Below are positions 23,101 to 33,353 of a stretch of 64,000 nucleotides of DNA, piece by piece. Location: positions 9,687,529 to 9,751,528 of the forward strand of contig NW_020312775.1 in assembly GCF_003265705.1 (NCBI RefSeq), in the 5' to 3' direction. Origin of the DNA: Callorhinus ursinus. Its lineage: Eukaryota > Chordata > Mammalia > Carnivora > Otariidae. The number at the start of each line of letters is the position of its first letter. Position 1 is the first letter of the stretch. The translations under genes and the position numbers were made by a program. The notes beneath the pieces are model-generated. The model worked only from the letters and a program-made list of their open reading frames with translations. It was not told the DNA's origin and searched no databases.

Positions 23101-23634
23101 CTAGATTTTAGACCTAACCCTGTATGCTGAATATGAATCTGTATAAAATAACAGTATCCCCCAGGTGATTGATATGTACACTAAAGTTTACTAAGTGTCT
23201 ATTAGGCTACATAAAATCATCATTTAATTTCAAAACATAAAAATGGCAAATTCTTCTGGCTCCAAATGCTACAAAACTAGAAATTATTACAAGATCAGAA
23301 AACAAAATTTCTTTTCACCAAGAAATTAAGAACTCAAGTGACTCAAATCTCTTCAAACTAAATTTCAAATTCTTTATTTGCCCAATGAGTTACTAAATGC
23401 ATTGTTTTACATTTTCCACATTTTGAAATATTATATTTATCTAAATTGTTTTCTGGGAAAATTGTATAACCTAATGTATAAAAGATTTTACAGCACATTT
23501 GAACACCAATGGATTGCAAGAGTTTTATGAAAGGGAATAATGCAAGGTGCTCCTACCATGAGGGCAAATGTCATTTTGATGCAAATTTCCACCTAAATCT
23601 TTTGGAATTCATGTATTATGACTTAAATTTATTT
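23101..23634. other. Non-repeat AT-rich DNA
   Basis: I see no gene, RNA or recognisable repeat. Short open frames are interrupted and show no family resemblance. Confidence 0.5.
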
Positions 23635-23840
23635 ATTTATTTATTTATTTTTAAGATTTTATTTATTTATTTGACAGAGAGAGACACAGCGAGAGAGGGA
23701 AGACAAGCAGAGGGAGTGTGAGAGGGAGAAGCAGGCTTCCCACGGAGCAGGGAGCCCAATGCAGGGCTCGATCCCAGGACCCTGGGATCATGACCTGAGC
23801 CGAAGGCAGATGCCTAATGGCTGAGCCACCCAAGCACCCC
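23635..23840 (-). mobile_element. SINEC, reverse
   Basis: Minus-strand head GGGGTGCTTGGGTGGCTCAG. A perfect duplication TGACTTAAATTTATTT lies at 23619-23634 and 23841-23856. Confidence 0.95.
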
Positions 23841-23856
23841 TGACTTAAATTTATTT

Positions 23857-24109
23857 AAAGATGTACTTGTTATGAAGATCCAACAATTTTCCATCTCTCA
23901 GTGATGGGATTACTTGACTTGCTGATTAAAAGAAAAAAAAGTTTAGAAGCTCCAAAGGTAAAGCAAGCATCTGGCTGCATAAAATCTCAATGTACTTTAA
24001 GGAGTGGGTGTATGCTTCAAATCTTGTTTTCTTTCTTTTTCTCTAAGAATAAAAATAATCCCTAAATAATATCATCTTTATATTGATATTTCTTATTACA
24101 ATTCCAATA
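23857..24109. other. Short non-repeat spacer
   Basis: Nothing recognisable beyond AT-rich unique sequence. Confidence 0.5.
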
Positions 24110-24765
24110 AAAATATTCTTTTTATTGAGATATAATTGACTTACAACGTTGTGTAAATTTAAGATGTATAACACACTGATTTGATACATTTGTATATTCT
24201 AATATGATTACCACTGAAGAGCTTTTTTTTTTAAAGATTTTATTTATTTATTCATGAAAGACAGAGAGAGAGAGAGAGAGGCAGAGGGAGAAGCAGGCTC
24301 CCAAGGAGCAGGGAGCCCGACGCGGGACTCGATCCCAGGACCCTGGGATCATGACCTGAGCCGAAGGCAGACGCTTAACCATCTGAGCCACCCAGGCACC
24401 CTGAAGAGCTTTTTTTTGTTGAGAGAATAAAGATCTAGTTACTTTGCAACTCTGAATTATATAATATGATATTGTTGACTAAAGTCACTATGCTGTTCAT
24501 TATATCTACAAAACTTATTAAACCTCTTGTTGAAAGTTTGTATCCTTGTATCCCCAGTTTTCTCATCTTCATTCCCTGGTAACCACCATTATACTGTTTC
24601 TACAAGTTCATCTTTTTTAGATTCCACATATAAGAAACATCATACAGTATTTGTCATTTCCAGTCCAACATTTCTAACTTATAATCATGCTCTCAGTTTC
24701 AACCATGTTGTTGCAAATGGAGATACTTCTTCCTATATTGTGGCTGAATTATATTTTATCATATA
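24110..24765 (-). mobile_element. Old L1M 3' end (minus), split by a SINE
   Basis: Antisense L1M 3'UTR signatures: TTGAGATATAATTGACTTAC near 24126, CCCTGGTAACCACCATTATA near 24575 and AGATTCCACATATAAGAAAC near 24620. Confidence 0.75.
24231..24400 (-). mobile_element. SINEC, reverse
   Basis: Minus-strand head GGGTGCCTGGGTGGCTCAGA. The duplication CTGAAGAGCTTTTTTTT occurs at 24214-24230 and 24401-24417. Confidence 0.95.
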
Positions 24766-26080
24766 GAATTCAGAACAAATGCAGTATATAAAATTAATAT
24801 ATAGAAATCTGTTGTGTTTCTGTAAATTAAGAAGTAAGCATCAAAAAGAGAAATTAAGAAAACCACCCCCCCAAAAAAAAACGAAGACACAAGCAAATGG
24901 AAAGATATGCCATGCTCATGGATTAGAATAATTAATATTGTTAAAATGCCATACTACCCACAGCAATCTACAGATACAATGCAATCCCTGTCAAAATACT
25001 AATAGTATTTTTCTAATAACTTGAACAAATAATCCTAAAATTTGTATGGAATCACAAAAGTCCCTGAATAGCCAAAGCCATTTTAAGAAAGAAGAATGAA
25101 GCTGGAGGTATCACAATACCAGATTTCAAGGTATATTTAAAAGCTGTAATAATCAAATCCATATGGTAGGGGTGCCTGGGTAGTGCAGTTGGCTAAGCGT
25201 CAGACTCTTGGTTTCGACTCAGGTCATGATCTCAGGGTCATGAGATTGAGCCCCACGTAGGGCTCCACACACCCAGTGCAGAGTCTGCTTGAGACTCTCT
25301 TTCTCTGCCCCTCCCCTTCTCTCTCTCTCTCTCTCTAAAATAAATAAGTAAATCTTAAAAAGAAATCCCATATGGTACTGGCACAAAAATAGATAAACAG
25401 ATCAACAGAACAGGATAGGGAGTCCAGAAATAAACACATACTGATATACTCAATCTATAGCAAAGAAGGCAAGAATATACTGTAGGGAAAAATTATCTCT
25501 TTAATAAATGGTGTTGGACAAACTGGACAGATATATGCAAAAGAATTAAATCTGACCACTTCCTTACACCATATGCAAAAATAAATTCAAAATACATTAA
25601 AGACTTAAATATAAAAGCTGAAACCATAAAGTTCTTAAAAGAAAACATAGGCAGGAATTTCTCAGACCTTGGCCTTAACAAGATATTTATAGATATTTCT
25701 CCTCAGGAAAGGGAAACAAAAGGGAAAATAAACTATCATGTTGCATCAAAATATAATAAAGCTCCGCACAGAAAGGATATCATCAACAAAACTGAAAGGC
25801 AACCTTCTGAATGGGAGAAGATATTTACAGATGGCATACCTGATAAGAGGTTAATATCCAAAACATAGAAAATTTATACAACTCAACACCAAAGTAACAA
25901 TCTAATTTAAAAATAGGCAGAGGACTTCAAAGGACATTTTTTCCACAGAAGACATACACATGGTCAAAAGACACATGAAAAGATTCTCAATATTGTTAAC
26001 CATCAGGGAAGTGCAAATCAAAAATAAAATGGGATATTACCTCACACCAGTTAGAATGTCTAGTATCAGCACACAGGGGA
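24766..26080 (+). mobile_element. L1 ORF2 fragment (plus), split by a SINE
   Basis: It begins in the mid-3' ORF2 region (ATACAATGCAATCCCTGTCA near 24975) and runs to the block near 26040 (ATTACCTCACACCAGTTAGA). There is no 3'UTR: it gives way to L1 5'UTR-like sequence at about 26085. The frame is broken throughout. Confidence 0.8.
25169..25362 (+). mobile_element. SINEC
   Basis: Head GGGGTGCCTGGGTAGTGCAG, then the (CT)n body. It is flanked by AAATCCATATGGTA (25155-25168) and AAATCCCATATGGTA (25363-25377). Confidence 0.95.
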
Positions 26081-26084
26081 TGGC

Positions 26085-26465
26085 ACAAGAAAAACACTTC
26101 CCCAAAACCACTGAGTGGGAAAATGAGAGGGGCTGATTATCACAAGATTTTACAAGCAGGGGAGCTAAAGTCAGAAGCTTTAGAAGTCTGTGCCATGACA
26201 AGGGTTAAGCCTGGTGGGGGATGAAGTGCTCCTATGGAGAAAGAGGGCAGAGGGGCCGAAGAAGACAGCATTCTCTGAGGAACTCCTGGGTCACGTTGGG
26301 AGAGACAGTACCCCAACTTGGAGTGCATTTGGGAGAGGCTGCACTGCTTTTCAGGAGGCAAAAGAGCCGGGGCACAATTAAGCTAACACATTCATTTGCA
26401 CATGGGCAGAGACACCTGCTAAGGGCAACTAACATGGATACGGGTATTCTGCTGAGCTTTACCAT
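26085..26465 (+). mobile_element. L1 5'UTR fragment (plus), left half
   Basis: It shares 'TTCCCCAAA-CA...AATGAGAGGGGCTG' with the L1 5'UTR at 41895-41930. It is GC-richer than its surroundings. A plausible continuation, separated by the inserted 5'-inverted L1, lies at 29049-29400. Confidence 0.55.
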
Positions 26466-26481
26466 AAAATCCAAATCCCTG

Positions 26482-29033
26482 TGCAAAAGCTGTTTATCTT
26501 GATGAAGTCCAAATAGTTCATTTTTGTGTTTGTTTCCCCTGCCTTTTGAGACATGTCTAGCAAGAAGTTGCTGCAGTCGAAGTCACACAGGTTGTTGCCT
26601 GTGTTCTCCTCTAAGATTCTGATGGATTCCTGTCCCACATTTAGGTCTTTCATCCATTTCGCGTTTATCTTAATGAATGGTGTAAGAAAATGGTCCAGTT
26701 TCATTCTTCTACATGTGGTTGTCCAATTTTCCCAATACCATTTGTTGAAGAGACTGTCTTTTTTTCCATTGGATATTCTTTCCTAATTTTTAGAAGGTCA
26801 GTTGACCATAGAGTTGAGGTTCCTTTTCTGGAGTCTCTATTCTGTTCCATTGGTCTATGTGTCTGTTTTTGTGCCAATACCATGCTGTCTTGGTGATCAC
26901 AGCTTTGTAATATAGCTTGAAGTCAGGGAACGTGATGCCCCCAGTTTTGTTTTTCTTTTTCGTCATTCCCTTGGCAATTCGGGGTCTTTTCTGGTTCCAT
27001 GCAAATTTTAGGATTTCTTGTTCCAGCTCTTTGAAAAATGCCAATGGTATTTTAATAGGTACGGCATTGAAAGTCTAAATTGCTCTGGGCAGGATAGACA
27101 TTTTGACAATATTTATTCTTCCAATCCATGAGCATGGAATGCTTTTCCTTTTTTTATGTGTCTTCCTCAATTTCTTTCATAAGTGTTCTGTAGTTTCTAG
27201 AGTATAGATCCTTAACCTCTTTGGTTAGGTTTATTCCTAAGTATCTTATGTGTTTTGGTGCAATTGTAAATGGGGTCAGTTCTTTTATTTGTCTTTCTTC
27301 TGACTCATTGTTAGTGTATACAAATGCAACTGGTTTCTGTGCATTGATTTTATATCCTGCCATAATGCTGAATTGCTATATGTGATCTAGTGATTTTTGG
27401 GTGGAGTCTTTTGGGTTTTCCACATAAAGTATCATGTCATCTGGGAAGAGTGAGAGTTTGATTTCTTCTTCGCCAATTTGGATGAATTATATTCCTTTTT
27501 GTTGTCAGATTACTGAGGCTAGGACTTCTAGTACTATGCTGAACCACAGTGGTGAAAGTGGACATACCTATTGTGTTCCTGACCTTAAGGGAAAATGTCT
27601 TAGTTTTTCCCCATCGAGAATGATATTCACTGTGGGCTTTTCGTATATGGCTTTTATGATATTGAGGTATGTTCCTTCTATCCATACACTGTGGAGAGTT
27701 TTAATGAAGAAAGAATGCTGTATTTTATAAAATGCTATTTCTGCATCAATTGAGAGGATGACATGGTTCTTGTCCTTTCTTTTATTAATGTGAAGTATTA
27801 TGTTGATTGATTTGCAGATGTTGAACCACCCTTGCAGCCCAGGAAAAAATTGCTCTTGGTCATGTTGAATAATCCTTTTAATATACTATTGGATCCTGTT
27901 GGATAGATAAAAAAGCTTTTGCACAGCAAAGGAAACAGTCGACAAAACCAAAAGACAACCTACACAAGGAGAGAAGATATTTGCAAATATCTTATAGGAT
28001 AAAGGGATAGTATCCAAAATCTATAAAGAACCTATCCAACTTAACACCAAAAACTAAATAATCTAGTCAAGAAATGGGTAGAAGCCATGAACAGACATTT
28101 CTCCAAAGAAGACATCCAAATGGCCAACAGACACATGAAAAATGCGCAATATCACTTGCCATTAGGGAAACACAAATCAAAACCACAATGAGATACCACA
28201 TCACACCAGTCATAATAGCTAAAATTAACAAGTCAGAAAACAACAAATGTTGGAGCAGATGTGGATAAAGGGGAATCCTCTTACACTGTTGGTGGGAATG
28301 AAAGCTAGTACAGCCACTCTGGAAAACAGTATGGAGGTCCCTCAAGAAGTTAAAAATAGCGTTACCTTATGACCCAACAATTGCACTGCTAGATATTTAC
28401 CCAAAGGTACATATGTTGTGATACAAAGTGGCACATCCACCCAATGTTTGTAGGAGCAATGTCCACAATAGCCAAATTATGGATAAAGTCTAGATACCCA
28501 TTGCTCAGGGGAATGGATAAAGAAGATGTGATATAGATAGATGATAGATAGATAGATGATAGATAGATAGATAAATAGATATAGACATAGATATAGATAT
28601 AAAGAAATATTATCCATCCATCAAAAGGGGTCAAATCTTACCATTTACATCAACATGGATGGAACTGGAGGGTATTAGGCTGAGCAAAATAAATCAATCA
28701 GAGAAAGACAATTATCATATGATTTTACTCATATATAGAATTTAAGAAACAAAACAGAGGATCATAGGGGAAAAGAGGGAAAAATAAATTAAGACAAAAT
28801 CAGAGAGGGAGACAAACAATGAGAGGCTCTTAAATATGGGAAAGAAATTGGGGGTTGCTGGAGGGGAAGTGAGTGGGGGGATGGGGTAATTGGGTGATGG
28901 GCATTAAGGAGGGCACCTGATGTAATGCACACTTGGTGTCATATGCAACTGCTGAAGTACTGAACTTTACATCTGAAACTAATGACACACTATATGTTAA
29001 CTAATCGAATTAAATAAAAGAAGTTAACTAAAA
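26482..29033 (+). mobile_element. 5'-inverted (twin-primed) L1
   Basis: Positions 26482 to about 27905 are ORF2 in reverse. From about 27908 to 29033 the sequence is ORF2 3' end plus 3'UTR in forward orientation. The two halves meet at the same L1 point: the inverted half ends (sense) at AGCTTTTGCA, and the forward half starts at AAGCTTTTGCACAG. Imperfect target duplications AAAATCCAAATCCCTG (26466-26481) and AAAATCAAGCCCCTG (29034-29048) flank it. This is the classic twin-priming structure. Confidence 0.85.
28531..28600. repeat. (GATA)n microsatellite
   Basis: Interrupted GATA/GATAGAT repeats at the (TA)n hot spot of the L1 ORF2/3'UTR boundary. Confidence 0.9.
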
Positions 29034-29048
29034 AAAATCAAGCCCCTG

Positions 29049-29449
29049 CATGGTTGTATGAGTGCTTTCCTGGGACAAACTGGTACAAGCCACGGGGTGG
29101 TGAGAACTTCCCACAGAGGATCAGCATGTGTGTGCACCATGCCAGGTCCCTAAAATTTGAAGTTTTGAAAACCAGCCACACATATGTGATAAAATGTAGG
29201 GACACTGAGCCATTGCCAAGTTGGTGGACAGTACAGACACAAACAGGGTAAAGGCAGGGATCCAAAGAAAGCCCGGGACACAAGACAGGAGAATATTCAT
29301 TCTTCTGTGAAGACTTCCTGAAAAGTGGTGGTGTGAACTCCCCTCTCCAGGAAAGGGAGCATGTCCATGCTATTCTTCACCCCTTCCATCAACAGGGATG
29401 GGTTTTTTGGATATATCTGCATCCATTTGTAAATCTGTGGCATAAGTCA
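29049..29449 (+). mobile_element. Probable right half of the interrupted L1 5'UTR
   Basis: Continuous with 26085-26465 once the inserted L1 is removed. It has moderate GC content and no frame. Positions 29400-29449 are not recognised. The family assignment rests on position and composition. Confidence 0.4.
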
Positions 29450-30350
29450 TAATCTGAGTCTTTTCTATTTTGGGTATCCCTCCTCCTAGTCATTCTGTTG
29501 ATGGGTGGCTGAGGGAATGTATAGAGTCCAAATTATTGACCAGAAACCAAGCAAGATGCACCTGTTTTCTAGGGACCTTAGGGTTATTGGCCTCTTGTTT
29601 TTCCAGCCTGTTTTCTGGGGGAGGGGCCTGCTGCGCTGTTACTCAGGCAACCCTGTTTGGGCAGAGTTGCCCTGCCCCACTGTGGCGGGGTATGGTCTCA
29701 GTGGGAAACAGTTTTGGGGGGTTTTTGTTCTCTGGCGGCTTTCCACGTTTTCTTCCGAGAGTCAGAGCAGGAGAGACCGTTTCCAACCCTCTGCCTCAAA
29801 GCAGAAAGATCGCAGTCTGTTCTTCAGTGAGCTCTCCAGGCCACACTATCTCCCTTTCTGTCTGTGCTGCTATAAACTGCAGCATCCTGGGTTGTGCATC
29901 CCTCTGCAGCACTCCCAGTCCTGCCTCCAGGTCGGGGCACATCTCTGCCCTTTGTGCTTCTAAAACTGCCAGCTGCTCCCAGTTCCCACGCATGACCCCG
30001 CCACTCTGGGTTTCTGTCCTGGGGGCTGCCCTAAAGTCCTTTCCCAGCCGCTACCAGTCTGCTAGTCTGTGACGTCCCCAGCACCCGAGGTTGTTGCTCA
30101 CCGGCGGTATAGGATCCCAACGGCCAGACTCCCTCCTGCTGCCATTTATCCTCTGATATCTGCCTGCAGAATCACGGTTCCCTGCTTCCTATCTCAAAAC
30201 CAACCACCCACAATATTCTGTTTGTAGAGATCCAGATCTATTTTCTTACATCTCAGGCTGATTTTGTGGGTGCTCAGAGTGGTTTGGTAGATATCCAGCT
30301 CAATTCCAGGAACCAGTTGGAATAGGGTCCCCTATTCCTCTGCCATCTTT
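29450..30350 (-). mobile_element. L1 5'UTR with true 5' end, reverse
   Basis: On the minus strand it starts AAGATGGCAGAGGAATAGGG (near 30350) and continues with AATTGAGCTGGATATCTACC and AGATGTAAGAAAATAGATCT, the carnivore L1 promoter region. It is GC-rich with scattered CpGs. It abuts a forward L1 3' half, so it may be the inverted 5' part of the same insertion. Confidence 0.7.
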
Positions 30351-30354
30351 TTTT

Positions 30355-31722
30355 AAATACATATATTTTTAAAAGAAACATAGATAAATGGAATAGAATA
30401 GAAAACCTAGAAATGGGCCAACAACTATAAGGACAGCTCATCTTTGACAAAGCAGAAAAGAATATCCAAGGGAAAAAGACAGTCTCTTCAATAAACGGTG
30501 TTGGGAACATGACAACAACATGTAAAAGAATGAAACTGGACCACTATTTTACACCATACACAAAAAGAAGTTCAAAATGAATGGAAGACCTAAATGTGAG
30601 ACAGGAAACCATGAAAATCCTAGAGAACACAGGCAACAACCTTTTTGACCTCAGCAGTAGGAATTTCTTACTAGACATGTTTCCAGAGGCAAGGGAAACA
30701 AAAGCAAAAATGAACTTTTGGGACTTCATGGAGATGAAAATCTTCTGCCCAGCAAAGGAAACAATCAAGAAAACTTAGAGGCAGTCTACAGAATGGGAGA
30801 AGATATTTGCAAATGACATGTGATAAAGGGTTATATCCAAAATCTATAAAGAACTTCTCAAAATCTACACCCAAAAAACAAATAATCCAATTAAGGAATA
30901 AGCAGAAGACATAAATAGACATTTTTCCAAAGAAGATATCCAAATGGCCAACAAACACATGAAAAAGTGCTCAACATCACTCACCATCAGAGATATCACC
31001 TCACGCCTGTCGGAATGCCTAAAGTTAACAATACAGGAAACAATGTATGTTTGTGAAGATGTGTAGAAAAGGGAACCCTTTTACACTGTTGGTGGGAATG
31101 CATACTGGTGTAGCTACTCTGGAAAACAGCATGGAGGTTCCTCAAAAAGTTAAAACTAGAACTACCTTATAATCCAGTATTTGTACTGCTGGATATTTAC
31201 CCAAAGGATAAAAAATATTGATTTGAAAGAGCACATGTACCCCAATATGTATAGCAACATTATCAACAATAGCCAAATTATGGGAAGAGCCCAAATATCC
31301 TTTGGCTAATGAATGGAATATTACTCACTCATCAAAAAGACAGAAATCTTGCCATTTGCAACAACATGGATGGAGTTGGAGTGTATTATGCTAAGCATAA
31401 TAAGTCAGTCAGAGAAATACAAATACCATATGATTTCATTCATATGTGGAATTTAAGAAACAAAACAGATGAACATAGGGGAAAGGGGAAAAAGAGGGAA
31501 GCATAGTATAACAGACTCTTAACTATACAGAACAAATTGATGATTGATGCAAAGAAGGTGGGTGGTGATGGGCTAAATGGGTAATGAGTATTAAGGAGGG
31601 CTCTTGTCTTATTGAACACTAGATGTTTTATGTAAGTGATGAATCACTAAATTCTCTCCTGAAACCCAATATTACACTATATGGTAACTAGAATTTAAAT
31701 AGAAATTTGAAAAAAAAAATAA
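30355..31722 (+). mobile_element. L1 ORF2 3' half plus 3'UTR
   Basis: The forward ORF2 C-terminal region (GACCTAAATGTGAGACAGGA near 30586) runs to the 3'UTR and a poly(A) at 31710-31719. Stops interrupt the frame. Confidence 0.85.
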
Positions 31723-32325
31723 TTTGAAAAGATACATGCACCCCTGTTTTTTGTAGCATTATTTACAATAGACAAAATATGAATAAAGCTAAGTGGCCAT
31801 TAATATAGGAATATGTAAAGAAAAAGTGGTATACATATATATAATATTATATTAACTATATATTACACAGCCATAAAATGGATGAGATCATGACATTTGA
31901 GACAACATGGATAAACCTAGAAGGTATTATACTATGTTAAATAAGTCAAAGAGAAATACAAATACCATGTGATTTACTTATATGTGGGATCTAAACAAAC
32001 AAATACACAAAAAAGACTCATAAATGCAGAGAACAAACTTGTGGTTTCCAGAGGGAGGGATGTTGGGTGGTTGGGTAAAATAGGTGAAGGGGACTAAAAG
32101 GTATAAACTTTCAGTGATAAATTAAATAAATCTGGTAAGTGAAAAGTTCAACATAGGGAATATAATAAATAATGTAGTAACATTGTATAGTGACAATGAC
32201 TACATTTATAGTGGAGAGCATTTGGTAATGTATAGAATTGTTGAATCATTAGGTTGTACACATGGAACTAATATAACACTATATGTCAACTATACTTAAA
32301 TAATAATTTTTTAAAAATAATTCAT
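31723..32325 (+). mobile_element. Older L1 3' end
   Basis: A diverged copy of the terminal ORF2 and 3'UTR (CAGCCATAAAATGGATGAGA near 31869, TAATATAACACTATATGTCA near 32270), ending in an A-rich tail. Confidence 0.75.
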
Positions 32326-32682
32326 TGCATATATATATGCAATGAATTTTTATATATATTGTGTGTATATATGTATACATTACATCTTTATCCATTCATG
32401 TGTTGATGAAACACTTAGGTTGTTTCCATATCTTGCCTTTGTTAATAATACTGTAATAATCAGGAGAACTCAGGAATCACTTTGATATCCTGTTCTCATT
32501 TCATTTGTATAGACACTCAGAAGTGGGGATTAGTGGATCATATGGCAGTTCTATTCTCAATTTTTTGAGGAACTTTTGTACCATTTTCCACAGTGGCTGC
32601 ATCAGCTTGTATTCCCATCAAGAGTGCACCAGGTTTCCCTTTGATCCACAGTCTTGTCAACACTTGTATCTCTTGTCTTCTT

Positions 32683-32877
32683 TTTTTTTAAGAATTTATT
32701 TATTTATTAGAGAGAGAGAGAGAATGAGAGATAGAGAGCACGAGAGGGAAGAGGGTCAGAGGAAGAAGCAGACTCCCCGCTGAGCGGGGAGCCCGATGCG
32801 GGACTTGATCCCGGGACTCCAGGATCATGACCTGAGCCGAAGGCAGTCGCTTAACCAACTGAGCCACCCAGGCACCC
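32683..32877 (-). mobile_element. SINEC, reverse
   Basis: A well-preserved body (ACTCCCCGCTGAGCGGGGAG on the plus strand). A perfect 14-bp duplication TCTCTTGTCTTCTT lies at 32669-32682 and 32878-32891. Confidence 0.95.
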
Positions 32878-33067
32878 TCTCTTGTCTTCTTAATAGCCAT
32901 TCTAACAGTTGTAATATCTCCTTGTATTTTTGATTTGCACTTCCTTGATGATGAAAGATGTTGAACATCTTTTCATGTACCTAGTGGCCATTTGTGTGTC
33001 TTCTTAAAATGTCTATTGAGTTTGTATGCCATTTTTTTAATTGAATTGTGTTTTTGTTATTGAATTT

Positions 33068-33353
33068 TATGACTTTTTAAATTTAAATTCAATTAGCCAA
33101 TATATAGTACATCTTTAGTTTTAATATAATGTTCAATGATTCATTAGTTGTGTATAACACCCAGTGCTTATCAAATCACATGCCCTCCTTAATGCACATC
33201 CCCTTACCCACCTCCCTTTCTGCAACCCTCAGTTTGTTTTCTGGAGTCAAGAGTCTCTCATGGTTAGTCTCCCTCTCTGATTTCTTCCCATTCAGTTTTC
33301 CTTCCCTTCCCCTATTGTCCTCTGCATTATTCCTTATATTCCACACATGAGTG
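33068..33353 (-). mobile_element. 5'-truncated L1 3'UTR nested in older L1
   Basis: Antisense 3'UTR (ATTAGCCAATATATAGTACA near 33092) ends at TTCCACACATGAGTG. The older L1 continues at once with GAATTCTTTATAGATTTGGA. Confidence 0.85.

Noticed and set aside
29470..30072. 200-codon plus-strand ORF
   Set aside because: It is the antisense of the L1 5'UTR (promoter) region. GC-rich sequence gives long chance frames.
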